From Alphaproteobacteria bacterium (GTDB lineage: Bacteria; Pseudomonadota; Alphaproteobacteria; Kiloniellales; JAKSDN01): a stretch of DNA of 5,989 nucleotides. The stretch spans positions 1 through 5,989 of the forward strand of contig JAUVQB010000102.1 in assembly GCA_030598385.1 (NCBI GenBank). The letters are read 5' to 3'. This document shows, one piece after another, positions 1-5,676 of the stretch. How positions within the stretch are numbered: position 1 is the stretch's first letter; each line of letters begins with the position of its first letter. Position numbers and translations under genes: made by a program. The notes under the pieces were generated by a model. The model searched no databases. It had not been told where the DNA came from and worked only from the letters and a program-made list of their open reading frames with translations.

Positions 1-30
1 TCGCTTTCGATCGGGCTGACGGCGCGGGTG

Positions 31-39
31 TGCTATACT
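31..39 (+). promoter_or_regulatory. Extended -10 promoter element
   Basis: The sequence TGCTATACT contains TATACT (34-39) preceded by TG with one intervening base, which matches the extended -10 form TGnTATAaT used by housekeeping sigma factors. No good -35 hexamer lies 16-18 bp upstream, as is usual for extended -10 promoters. Transcription would begin about 7 bp further on and give a leader of roughly 35-40 nt before the GTG start at 84. The motif is seen directly; promoter activity is inferred. Confidence 0.5.
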
Positions 40-83
40 GCCTTTGAAGCCGTCGCCGACTTCGGTCTCTTGGGGGGACCCGG

Positions 84-263
84 GTGAAACGCGCAGCGCT
101 TATATTCCTGCTTGCCGTGGGCGGGCTCTATCTCTTCCGCGAGAACCTGCCGGCCGGCTGGGTCGGTTTCGACTACAGCACCGTCGTTACCGCGCCCAGC
201 TCCTTCGGCAAGCTGGGGAAAGCGGTCGGCGGGTCCATGAAACGCACCGCCGATGGCTTTTAG
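84..263 (+). CDS. Small hypothetical membrane-anchored or secreted protein (59 aa)
   Basis: This short frame begins with GTG at 84 and ends with TAG at 261-263. A purine-rich GGGGGGA (72-78) sits about 5 nt before the start, and an extended -10 promoter lies about 45 bp upstream. The product begins MKRAALIFLLAVGGLYLF: two basic residues, then a hydrophobic stretch at about residues 4-18, then a polar glycine/serine-rich tail with Lys43, Lys46 and Lys53. It therefore looks like a signal anchor or an uncleaved signal peptide with a short exported tail. There is no cysteine, so it is not a lipoprotein. I recognise no family. An overlapping 78-aa frame from position 44 is open but has a disordered composition and is less likely. 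Promoter, ribosome site and N-terminal logic together support a real gene, but homologues were not checked. Confidence 0.55.
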   Translation: MKRAALIFLLAVGGLYLFRENLPAGWVGFDYSTVVTAPSSFGKLGKAVGGSMKRTADGF

Positions 264-448
264 TTTCTAAAGTGGTTTAAAAGAGGTTGGCGCGAAACAT
301 CTGTTTTATTTGAAGAACTTTTCCACTCCCAGCGCCCGTAATCAGATCACCGCAAATTGAGCCCAGGTCCAGGGTGCGCCGCCGCCGCCGATGCCTATGA
401 TGTGGGCGAGGAGCCTCTTGTTTCGGCATTAGGGAGCCTTGTGCGGTC

Positions 449-1651
449 ATGGCGGTTCAAGTCGTTGCGGGTCTGGAACTTCGGAGCCCGAACCGGATCG
501 TGGTCGCGGCGGGGCTCGCGCTGCTGGTCGGCGGGCTGGCCGCCCTGGCGGCTCAGTTCGGCCCGCGCCAGGCGGCGCTGTTCGGCCTCGGCGCGATGCT
601 CGGGCTGGTGCTCTATCACGCCCTCTTCGGCTTCGCGGCGAGCTGGCGCGCTCTGGTCAGCGATGGCCGGGGCGCGGGCCTGCGCGCCCAGATGGCGATG
701 CTGGCGCTGGCCAGCCTGCTGTTCCTGCCAGTCCTCGAAGCAGGATCCCTGTTTGGCCGGCCGGTGAGCGGCGCCGTCGCGCCGGTCGGGATCTCGGTCC
801 TGGTGGGGGCCTTCCTGTTCGGCGTCGGCATGCAGTTCGGCGGCGGCTGTGCCTCGGGCACCCTTTACACGGTGGGCGGCGGCAACACCAAGATGCTGGC
901 GACCCTCGTCGGCTTCCTGGCCGGCTCGGTGCTGGGCACGCTGCATCTGCCTTGGTGGCTCGGCCTGCCCGGCCTGGGCGCCGTTTCGCTGCGCGAGGCG
1001 CTGAGCCTGCCGGGCGCCCTGGGCGTTCAGTTGGCTGTCATAGGGGCGATCGTCCTGGCCAGCCTGCGCCTCGAACGCAGACGCCACGGGAGGCTCTCCC
1101 ATGGGCCTGTCCCGGATGAGCCCGGCTTGCGCCGGCTGCTGCAAGGACCCTGGCCGCTGATGGCCGGCGGGGTGCTGCTGGCGCTGCTCAATTTCGCCGT
1201 GCTGGCGGTCGCCGGCCATCCCTGGTCGGTCAGCTTCGGCTACGCCCTGTGGGGCGCCAAGCTCGCCCAATTCATGGGGCTCGACGTGGCGGCTTGGGAG
1301 TTCTGGACCTGGCGCTATCCGGCCAAGGCGCTGGGCGGCAGCCTGTTCGCCGAGGACACCTCGCTGACCAACTTCGGCATCCTCTTGGGCGCCTTCCTGG
1401 CCGCCGGCCTCGCCGGGCGCTTTGCGCCCCGATGGCGGGTGCCGGTGCGCGCGCTCCTGGTGGCTCTTCTTGGCGGCGTTCTCATGGGTTACGGCGCCCG
1501 GCTCGCCTTCGGCTGCAACATCGGCGCGCTGTTCAGCGGCATCGCCTCGGGCAGCCTGCACGGTTGGCTGTGGATGGCCGCGGCCCTGGCCGGCACCGCC
1601 CTCGGCGTGCCCTTGGGCCGCCGGGCGCTGGGGCGGGGGAGGACTCCCTGA
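449..1651 (+). CDS. YeeE/YedE-family transporter, probable thiosulfate/sulfur-compound uptake
   Basis: A 400-residue polytopic inner-membrane protein with two homologous halves joined by a charged linker (about residues 207-230). Each half carries the signature of the YeeE/YedE (DUF395, sulf_transp) family. In the first half, GMQFGGGCASGTLYTVGGGN (127-146) contains Cys134. In the second, GYGARLAFGCNIGALFSGIA (347-366) contains Cys356. These are the only two cysteines in the protein. In the characterised family member TsuA (YeeE), conserved pore cysteines handle thiosulfate, so import of thiosulfate or a related sulfur anion is the best guess; the exact substrate is inferred. About ten hydrophobic segments can be read. 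The length suits the longer two-domain form. The ATG at 449 has AGGGAG (431-436) upstream with rather long spacing. No TusA/YeeD-like sulfur carrier gene adjoins it, although these often accompany yeeE. It lies 185 bp after the small upstream gene and is convergent with the VOC remnant, so it is probably a single-gene unit. Confidence 0.92.
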   Translation: MAVQVVAGLELRSPNRIVVAAGLALLVGGLAALAAQFGPRQAALFGLGAMLGLVLYHALFGFAASWRALVSDGRGAGLRAQMAMLALASLLFLPVLEAGSLFGRPVSGAVAPVGISVLVGAFLFGVGMQFGGGCASGTLYTVGGGNTKMLATLVGFLAGSVLGTLHLPWWLGLPGLGAVSLREALSLPGALGVQLAVIGAIVLASLRLERRRHGRLSHGPVPDEPGLRRLLQGPWPLMAGGVLLALLNFAVLAVAGHPWSVSFGYALWGAKLAQFMGLDVAAWEFWTWRYPAKALGGSLFAEDTSLTNFGILLGAFLAAGLAGRFAPRWRVPVRALLVALLGGVLMGYGARLAFGCNIGALFSGIASGSLHGWLWMAAALAGTALGVPLGRRALGRGRTP

Positions 1652-1746
1652 GGTTGCTCGGCAAAAATTCTGCTGGCCTTGGGAGGTCCGGTAGCTTTGG
1701 GGTCAAGCTCCTTCGCGGGAGAGGTTTGGGCTATGACTCGTAGTGA

Positions 1747-1997
1747 TCATGCCGCCGGGGTATGGGCCAGCTCCAGCTTGATGCCGTGCGGTCGTGGGCT
1801 TTACCGGCGGCGCCTTCCCGCGCCGGGCGCAGGATGAACCAGCCCGCCGGCCCGCCCCACTCCACGTAGTCGTCGTGGGTCTCCGAGCGCCGATAGCCGA
1901 GGAAATCCATCACTTGGTCGTAAAAGGGAACGGAAACGGCCAGGTCCCGCACCGTCAGGCAAATATGGCTGAGACTGCCGAGCCGTATGGGTGCCAT
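1747..1997 (-). pseudogene. VOC/glyoxalase-like protein gene, broken by an internal deletion
   Basis: The reading frame from the ATG at 1997 starts as a clear vicinal-oxygen-chelate (glyoxalase/bleomycin-resistance/dioxygenase) domain: LSHICLTVRDLAVSVPFYDQ, then a Gly-Tyr-Arg strand, WGG, and FILRPAREGAAGKAHDR. After residue 70 the frame runs into nonsense (TASSWSWPIPRRH...) and stops at 1731. In the neighbouring frame, bases 1747-1791 encode PHGIKLELAHTPAA followed by TGA, which is the usual VOC C-terminus (family form D-P-D-G-I-K-L-E). Head and tail of one gene are thus joined directly with a frame change near 1789-1797. Normal members are about 125-130 aa and about 82 recognisable residues remain, so roughly 45 codons covering the second beta-alpha-beta half are missing. 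A GGGA lies 7 nt before the ATG. The gene starts 21 nt after the cupin stop and so was the second gene of that operon. An 88-aa product could still be made but should lack a complete metal site. Family assignment is strong; the deletion is inferred from homology memory. Confidence 0.75.
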
Positions 1998-2018
1998 GGG
2001 ACGATCCCGGCTCCCGGG

Positions 2019-2699
2019 TTATGGCGCCATATCCGTTAAGTGGCGGCGTTTCACGTAACAGATACAGCCCTCGGCGGAGCGCGGTGTGTGGGTGCTGTCC
2101 GGCGGCAGGCGCAGCCAGGATCCGGCTGGATAGTTGCCGTCGCCGTCTTCCAACTGGCCCTCGAGGACGAAGATTTCCTTGCCGTCCCGGCAGACCTCGT
2201 GCGGCAGGGCTGTTCCCGGCGACATGCGTTCCAGGCACATGGTTTCGGGCCAGTCCAACTCGCTATAGAGCGGCAGCACTTCCATGCCTGGCCGGTCCCC
2301 GGATGTCCAGGGCTCGGCCTTGGTATCAATGGCGAAATGGGTCCGCTCGTCGCCGGCGTACTGGAACAGCTTGACGAACAGCACGCAGCCCTCGCGCGAA
2401 AAGGGCGTATGGCGGAAACCCTTGGGATTCAAGAGATAGCTGCCGGCGGGATAGTCGCCATGCTCGTCCGAAAACACGCCGTCGAGCACCAGAATCTCCT
2501 CGCCGGCCGGGTGGCCGTGGGTGTGGAAGCTGGATTCGGCCGCATAGCGCACCACCGAGGTGACCCGGCTAAATTCCCCGTCGACGAGGTCGAGGCGCTT
2601 GCGCCAGACAGTCGGGCTCGGGCTCGCCTGCCAGTCCATCTCCGCCGTGCGTATCACGACGCGCTGGGCGAAGTCGGTGTTGAGAGACTGCACGGTCAT
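2019..2699 (-). CDS. Double-cupin protein, ChrR-cupin type (226 aa)
   Basis: Two tandem cupin domains of the ChrR C-terminal (Cupin_7) type make up the protein. The first, about residues 22-112, has the metal-binding pattern HTHGHPAGEEILVLDG (His59, His61, His63, Glu67/Glu68) and then YPAGSYLLNPKGFRH ending in His97. The second, about 140-215, keeps His167, Glu175 and His204 but lacks the second histidine of the H-x-H pair, so its metal site looks incomplete. There is no N-terminal zinc anti-sigma domain, so it is probably not an anti-sigma factor. Relatives include acetylacetone dioxygenase-like and other small-molecule enzymes, but the reaction cannot be read from sequence. I chose the ATG at 2699 because GGGAG lies 6 nt upstream; a longer frame from 2750 adds a cysteine-rich, non-cupin leader. 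It heads an operon with the VOC gene 21 nt downstream and is divergent from a LacI-type repressor, which probably controls it. Confidence 0.88.
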   Translation of the reverse strand: MTVQSLNTDFAQRVVIRTAEMDWQASPSPTVWRKRLDLVDGEFSRVTSVVRYAAESSFHTHGHPAGEEILVLDGVFSDEHGDYPAGSYLLNPKGFRHTPFSREGCVLFVKLFQYAGDERTHFAIDTKAEPWTSGDRPGMEVLPLYSELDWPETMCLERMSPGTALPHEVCRDGKEIFVLEGQLEDGDGNYPAGSWLRLPPDSTHTPRSAEGCICYVKRRHLTDMAP

Positions 2700-2718
2700 T
2701 TCAGCTCCCGGGGGGCGA

Positions 2719-2732
2719 GGATTGCGAAATCC
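2719..2732. promoter_or_regulatory. Operator-like palindrome 1 at the cupin promoter
   Basis: GGATTGCGAAATCC is a 14-bp inverted repeat with perfect 5-bp arms (GGATT/AATCC) around a 4-bp GCGA centre that includes CG, the general form of LacI-family operators. It lies 20 bp before the cupin ATG. On the minus strand an AT-rich TATGTT (complement of 2741-2746) could be the -10, which would place the palindrome at about the start of the transcript, where a repressor would block it. A second copy of the same architecture lies at 2873-2886. The palindrome is seen directly; its role and its assignment to the neighbouring LacI protein are inferred. Confidence 0.45.
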
Positions 2733-2872
2733 GCAGAACAAACATAACATCTTGGGTGCTGGCTACCAGGGTCCGATAGGGGTCCCCCGGTGGTAAACCG
2801 TATCTGCTTGAATGTGTTGCGCCTCTCGGCGGCGGCCAAGCCGCGCGGAGCCCGGGCTTGGGCTGGCGCGCG

Positions 2873-2886
2873 CGATTCGCCAATCC
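2873..2886. promoter_or_regulatory. Operator-like palindrome 2 in the lacI-type upstream region
   Basis: CGATTCGCCAATCC has 4-bp arms GATT/AATC around a 4-bp centre, the same spacing and arm sequence as the site at 2719-2732 (9 of 14 positions identical). Its centre is 154 bp from that of the first site and about 75 bp before the ATG at 2962. Two like-built sites in one divergent region fit co-regulation of both promoters, or looping by a repressor that binds two sites. A single copy alone would not be notable. Confidence 0.38.
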
Positions 2887-2893
2887 TGTAACC

Positions 2894-2916
2894 AAAAGGC
2901 CGGACGGGATCCGGCC
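2894..2916 (-). terminator. Terminator-like hairpin reading toward the cupin gene
   Basis: A perfect 7-bp stem GGCCGGA/TCCGGCC (2898-2904 with 2910-2916) closes a 5-nt loop. Read on the minus strand it is followed by TTTT (complement of 2894-2897), the form of a weak intrinsic terminator. On the plus strand the same hairpin would lie in the possible leader of the repressor mRNA. The T run is short, so function is uncertain; it may insulate the cupin promoter from antisense transcription. Confidence 0.3.
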
Positions 2917-2961
2917 AGCGAGCCAGACGGCGCCCGAGGGCCGGGTCGGTGCGCTTGGCGT

Positions 2962-4035
2962 ATGACAAATCAAGAGGAGGGGTGGGCAATCGTCACGACG
3001 AGGGAACCAAAACGAGTGCGCGGCAAGGTTACCCTGCAGGAGGTGGCACATCGGGCCGGTGTGTCCCCCATGACCGTGTCCAACTTCATCAACGACAAAT
3101 TCCAGTTCATGTCGGACGCGACGCGCCAGAGGGTTGCCGCGGCGGTGGCGGACTTGAACTACCGGCCGGACACCGCCGGGCGCAGTCTGCGCTCGGCCCG
3201 GCATAAGTCGGTCGGCATGATCGTGGTGGACGAATCGCCGCTTTATCTGTCGGACGGCTCGACGACGCAGGTGGTCTCCGGCCTCGGCAACGCGCTCAAC
3301 GCCGAGGGCTACACCCTGCAACTCGAGGGCTTGCGGGCGCGCGATCTGGAAAACTCCTCTCTCCTGCGCCTGGTCCGGACCGATGGCGTCTGCCTGATGC
3401 TTTCCGGCAAGCCGGCACAGCGCCGCGCCATGCTGGCCTCTGTCGAGAGGTTGAACCAGCCGCTGGTCGTTTTTTATGACCGCTTCAGCAACGATGTGCA
3501 CGACCTCTGCTGTGTCCGCCAGGACGACCGCCAGGGAGGGATCCTGCTCGCCGAGCATCTCATCCAGCGCGGCGCCCGCCGGATCATGATCGTTAGGATG
3601 GTGCTGAGCCAGTGGCATTCCGTCGACGAGCGCGTGCGGGGCATCCGCTCCGTGGCCAGCAAACGCGGCGGGCAAGTCGAGATCGTGGGCTGCGGCGGCG
3701 GCGCCTTTTCCGAGGTTCAGGCGGCTGTCGGTGAGGCCATAACGAAGGGCGGCCCGCCGGACGCCATCATGGCGATGACCGATCAGATTGGGATCGCGAC
3801 CCTCAAACTGCTGAAAACGAAGGGCCTCAAGGTGCCGGAGGAGGTCATGGTCACCGGTTTCAACGCCTTCGAGTCCTGGCGGTTTTCCGACCCGGTGCTG
3901 ACCACCGTGCGCTCGCCCGGCTACGAGCTCGGCCAGGTGGCGGGCCGCGAGATGATACGCCGCCTCGAAACGGGCGCTTTTTCGAAGCGGGCCATCAAGC
4001 TGCCGGTAGAGCTGGTCGTGGGGGAGACGACGTGA
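2962..4035 (+). CDS. LacI-family transcriptional regulator
   Basis: Using the ATG at 2962 the protein has 357 residues. The N-terminal helix-turn-helix (about 23-44) reads VTLQEVAHRAGVSPMTVSNF, the classic LacI/PurR DNA-binding segment, followed by the hinge NYRPDTAGRSLRSARHKSVG (66-85). The rest is a periplasmic-binding-protein-like sensor domain with strands such as VGMIVVD, DGVCLMLSG, and near the end VPEEVMVTGFNAFESW with TTVRSP, all at family positions. The ligand, probably a sugar or other small metabolite, cannot be predicted. The start is uncertain. The ATG at 2962 has no clear ribosome site. A strong AGGAGGGG (2975-2982) lies inside the frame, 6 nt before an ATC codon. A GTG at 3016 with GAGGGA (3000-3005) would give 339 aa, the usual family length. 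The gene diverges from the cupin-VOC pair across 262 bp bearing two operator-like palindromes, so local repression of that operon is likely. Confidence 0.93.
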   Translation: MTNQEEGWAIVTTREPKRVRGKVTLQEVAHRAGVSPMTVSNFINDKFQFMSDATRQRVAAAVADLNYRPDTAGRSLRSARHKSVGMIVVDESPLYLSDGSTTQVVSGLGNALNAEGYTLQLEGLRARDLENSSLLRLVRTDGVCLMLSGKPAQRRAMLASVERLNQPLVVFYDRFSNDVHDLCCVRQDDRQGGILLAEHLIQRGARRIMIVRMVLSQWHSVDERVRGIRSVASKRGGQVEIVGCGGGAFSEVQAAVGEAITKGGPPDAIMAMTDQIGIATLKLLKTKGLKVPEEVMVTGFNAFESWRFSDPVLTTVRSPGYELGQVAGREMIRRLETGAFSKRAIKLPVELVVGETT

Positions 4036-4051
4036 GGGAACAGCGGGGCGG

Positions 4052-4069
4052 GGCGCTGTGTGAAGCGCC
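4052..4069. terminator. Possible bidirectional terminator hairpin
   Basis: GGCGCT (4052-4057) pairs perfectly with AGCGCC (4064-4069) across a 6-nt loop. It sits in the 43-bp gap between the convergent stops of the LacI-type gene (4035) and the exporter gene (4079). No T run follows on either strand, so it would be at best a weak or Rho-assisted terminator. Confidence 0.3.
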
Positions 4070-4078
4070 GAGTCCGGG

Positions 4079-5032
4079 TTACGCGCGCCGGTTCCAGCGA
4101 AGTGACAGCCAGCGCCGAACGGTCGGCGCGAAACCGGATTCCCGCTGGGCGATATAGATACCCGCGCTGGCGATGACGGCGGCGCCGATGAGGGTCTGGG
4201 AGGAGGGGAAGGCCTGCCAGAAGACGAGGTCGAAGCCGATCGCCCACACCAAGATCAGGTAGTCGAAAGGCGCCAGCACAGGGGGCGGGGCGTGTTTCAG
4301 GGCGCTGACCAAGGTGAGCTGCGCAAGCCCGGCCAAAACGCCGACCAGCGCCAGCAGGAGGAAATCGCCCCAGCTTGGCGTGGTCCAGGCCCACGACAGG
4401 CCGACCAGACCGACCGTCAGCCCGATAATTGCCTGGTAGAAGGCGATGGTGCCGACCGCCTCCGTCGCGGTGAGCACCCGGGTCAGGACGACCATGACGG
4501 CGTAGCACAGGGTGGCCACGAGGATAACCAGGGCGGCGGCGCTGACCTCGCCGGTCGGCGGCACCATGATCAGCACGCCGGTGAAGCCGGCGATCACCGC
4601 CAGCCAGCGGCGAGGACCGACCGCTTCGTGCAGCACCAGGGCGCTCAGCGCCGTCACCATGAGGGGACCGGTGAACTGGATCGCCGTGACGTCGGCCAAG
4701 GCCAGAAACCCAATGGCCCAATAGAGGCAGAGGTGCCCGGTGACGGAAACGCCGCCGCGCAACAGGTGAAGCGGGGCGCGTCGCGTGGCGAGGGTGCCGA
4801 GCCCGCCGCCGGCCAGCACGGCCGGCAGGATCATCGGCAGGGCGAAGAGGTTGCGGAAGAACAGGACCTGGAACAGGGAATAGTCGACGGTGACGTGCTT
4901 GACCGTCGTGATCATGGCGGCGTAGAAGCCGATCGAGGCCATCAGAATGGCAATGCCGCGGCCATAGCGCGGCGCGGCATGGGTCTTTCCGGCGGCGGTA
5001 TGCCTTTCGTCCTTGTTCACCTGCGGGCCCAT
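4079..5032 (-). CDS. DMT-superfamily (EamA) transporter
   Basis: A 317-residue inner-membrane protein with two EamA repeats at about residues 27-157 and 168-295, some nine to ten hydrophobic segments, and a basic C-terminal tail (WLSLRWNRRA). Family landmarks are FQVLFFRNLFALP, YWAIGFLALADVTAIQFTGP, and LHEAVGPRRW in the first half. The second half has PFDYLILVWAIGFD and TLIGAAVIASAGIYIAQRE. Members export or exchange small metabolites such as amino acids, purines or S-adenosylmethionine; the substrate here is not predictable. I chose the ATG at 5032 because it gives a short polar N-terminus typical of the family. A GGCGG lies about 9 nt upstream, and a GTG at 5020 is an alternative. The open frame extends to 5152, but that extension is encoded by hairpin-rich repeat-like DNA and is not membrane-like. 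The gene is convergent with the repressor and appears to be a single-gene unit with a long, structured upstream region. Confidence 0.9.
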   Translation of the reverse strand: MGPQVNKDERHTAAGKTHAAPRYGRGIAILMASIGFYAAMITTVKHVTVDYSLFQVLFFRNLFALPMILPAVLAGGGLGTLATRRAPLHLLRGGVSVTGHLCLYWAIGFLALADVTAIQFTGPLMVTALSALVLHEAVGPRRWLAVIAGFTGVLIMVPPTGEVSAAALVILVATLCYAVMVVLTRVLTATEAVGTIAFYQAIIGLTVGLVGLSWAWTTPSWGDFLLLALVGVLAGLAQLTLVSALKHAPPPVLAPFDYLILVWAIGFDLVFWQAFPSSQTLIGAAVIASAGIYIAQRESGFAPTVRRWLSLRWNRRA

Positions 5033-5095
5033 TGTTTTTTCCGCCTGGCCGTTGCCCGGCGCGGCCCACCATGCCATAGGGCAAGCCGCAAACCC

Positions 5096-5222
5096 ATCGG
5101 TCTCGTCGAGCGGAGACCGAGGGGCCCCAGGGAGGCATCCAGAGGGAGCCATCCTTCGGGAGCCGGCCCGCTGGAGGCGGCGAGGTCGCTACGGCATAGT
5201 GAGGCTCCGCAAAGGATGAGGG
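5096..5222. repeat. Hairpin array resembling an alphaproteobacterial dispersed palindromic repeat
   Basis: This stretch upstream of the exporter gene contains nested inverted repeats. TCGGTCTC (5097-5104) pairs perfectly with GAGACCGA (5113-5120) over an 8-nt loop, next to the palindrome GGGGCCCC (5121-5128). CATCCTTCGGGAGCC (5150-5164) pairs with GGCTCCGCAAAGGATG (5203-5218) as 7 bp plus 6 bp around a small internal loop, leaving a 38-nt apical loop. On the minus strand an imperfect 14-nt tandem pair (GGATGGCTCCCT, GGATGCCTCCCT) overlaps this. Paired CATCCTTC.../...AAGGATGAGG ends are a hallmark I associate with dispersed intergenic palindromes of alphaproteobacteria, which also give spurious hypothetical proteins. 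Copy number in this genome could not be tested. It could also act as a structured 5' leader of the exporter mRNA. Confidence 0.45.
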
Positions 5223-5308
5223 GGCGTTTCGTCGTCGAAGCCAGGAGCGGGATGATGGGTAGATCCTCGGTCGGAGCTCTGACGCTCCTTCCAACTCTCG
5301 CGTTCTGA

Positions 5309-5583
5309 GTCGCCGCCGCCACTGGCGCTCGGGGCGATCCGCTGCACAACGTTCGGGCCGTTAAGCTGACCATGCCCGAGCCGGGCCAAGAGGCCGTGGA
5401 GACCTGGGCGCCACCACGGTCGGCTATCTGGAAGAGACCTGCGTGTCCTACATCGAGGCGCAGTTGCTACTGACCGCCCGCTACCAGGACACGGCCAACC
5501 AGCAGGAGCGGAGCGGCCATGTTCCGTTGTGGGCGGCAAACTGGCGACGCGTTGGGACGCGGCCAATTGAGGCCCGGGCGCTA
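5309..5583 (+). pseudogene. Coding-like stretch with a frame change, possible gene relic
   Basis: No intact gene is convincing here, but two adjoining plus-strand segments in different frames have protein-like composition and codon use. The first, about 5342-5406, reads LHNVRAVKLTMPEPGQEAVE. The second, about 5404-5517, is one frame away and reads LGATTVGYLEETCVSYIEAQ and then LLLTARYQDTANQQERSG, with strong G/C at third positions. After about 5520 the composition becomes Arg/Gly/Pro-rich and looks non-coding. A frameshift near 5400-5410 would join the two into one small protein. I do not recognise the family. No good start and ribosome site precede either part (the ATG at 5372 lacks one). 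It may be a decayed small gene, or chance openness in GC-rich DNA. Confidence 0.25.
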
Positions 5584-5612
5584 GACGCCGGCGGCCGGGC
5601 GCGCCGGCCGTC
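5584..5612. other. GC-rich hairpin after the possible relic
   Basis: GACGCCGGCG (5584-5593) can pair with CGCCGGCCGTC (5602-5612), giving ten base pairs with a single bulged C and an 8-nt loop. It begins at the TAG (5582-5584) that ends one frame of the preceding possible relic. No T run follows on the plus strand, so it is not a standard intrinsic terminator. It is probably an incidental or repeat-derived structure. Confidence 0.25.
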
Positions 5613-5640
5613 TCAGCTTGGTGCGGTGAAGGGTGGCGGA

Positions 5641-5654
5641 CCTGCCACGGCAGG
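5641..5654 (-). terminator. Small hairpin downstream of the 70-aa gene
   Basis: CCTGCCACGGCAGG forms a 5-bp stem (CCTGC/GCAGG) with a CACG loop, 23 bp beyond the stop codon of the minus-strand gene at 5677. It lies where a terminator for that gene would be expected, but no T run follows, so the assignment is tentative. Confidence 0.25.
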
Positions 5655-5676
5655 CCCTTAGAGTCCTAACCCGACC

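Noticed and set aside
264..448. Promoter or sigma-54 site before the YeeE gene
   Set aside because: The region is relatively AT-rich, but TTGGCG (287-292) has no -10 at a suitable distance, and no TGGC-N-TTGC pattern fits.
395..1561. Long minus-strand open frame (388 codons) opposite the YeeE gene
   Set aside because: Its product is Gln/Ala/Arg/His-rich with no domain, and it mirrors the strongly coding YeeE gene. It is an antisense shadow of GC-rich codon use.
1652..1746. Intrinsic terminator between the convergent YeeE and VOC genes
   Set aside because: I found no stable stem followed by a T run in this gap.
2764..2795. TACCA...TGGTA inverted repeat and GGGTCC direct repeats (2769-2774, 2780-2785) as operators
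   Set aside because: The arms are short with unequal inner spacing, and there is no second copy. The GATT-N4-AATC pair is a better operator candidate.
2701..3675. Minus-strand open frame of 324 codons opposite the LacI-type gene
   Set aside because: It overlaps a clear LacI-family gene and has no recognisable motif or membrane pattern. It is a shadow frame.
5033..5152. N-terminal extension of the exporter to the ATG at 5152
   Set aside because: The extra 40 residues come from hairpin-rich repeat-like DNA and are not membrane-like, and the family normally starts close to the first membrane segment.
3921..5294. Minus-strand open frame of 457 codons overlapping the exporter
   Set aside because: It is one frame off the EamA gene, and the product is Arg/Gly/Pro/His-rich with no hydrophobic segments. 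It is a shadow frame.
4292..5308. Plus-strand open frame of 338 codons opposite the exporter
   Set aside because: Its composition is dominated by Gln/Gly/Arg/Asp/His, as expected from reading a membrane-protein gene on the opposite strand.
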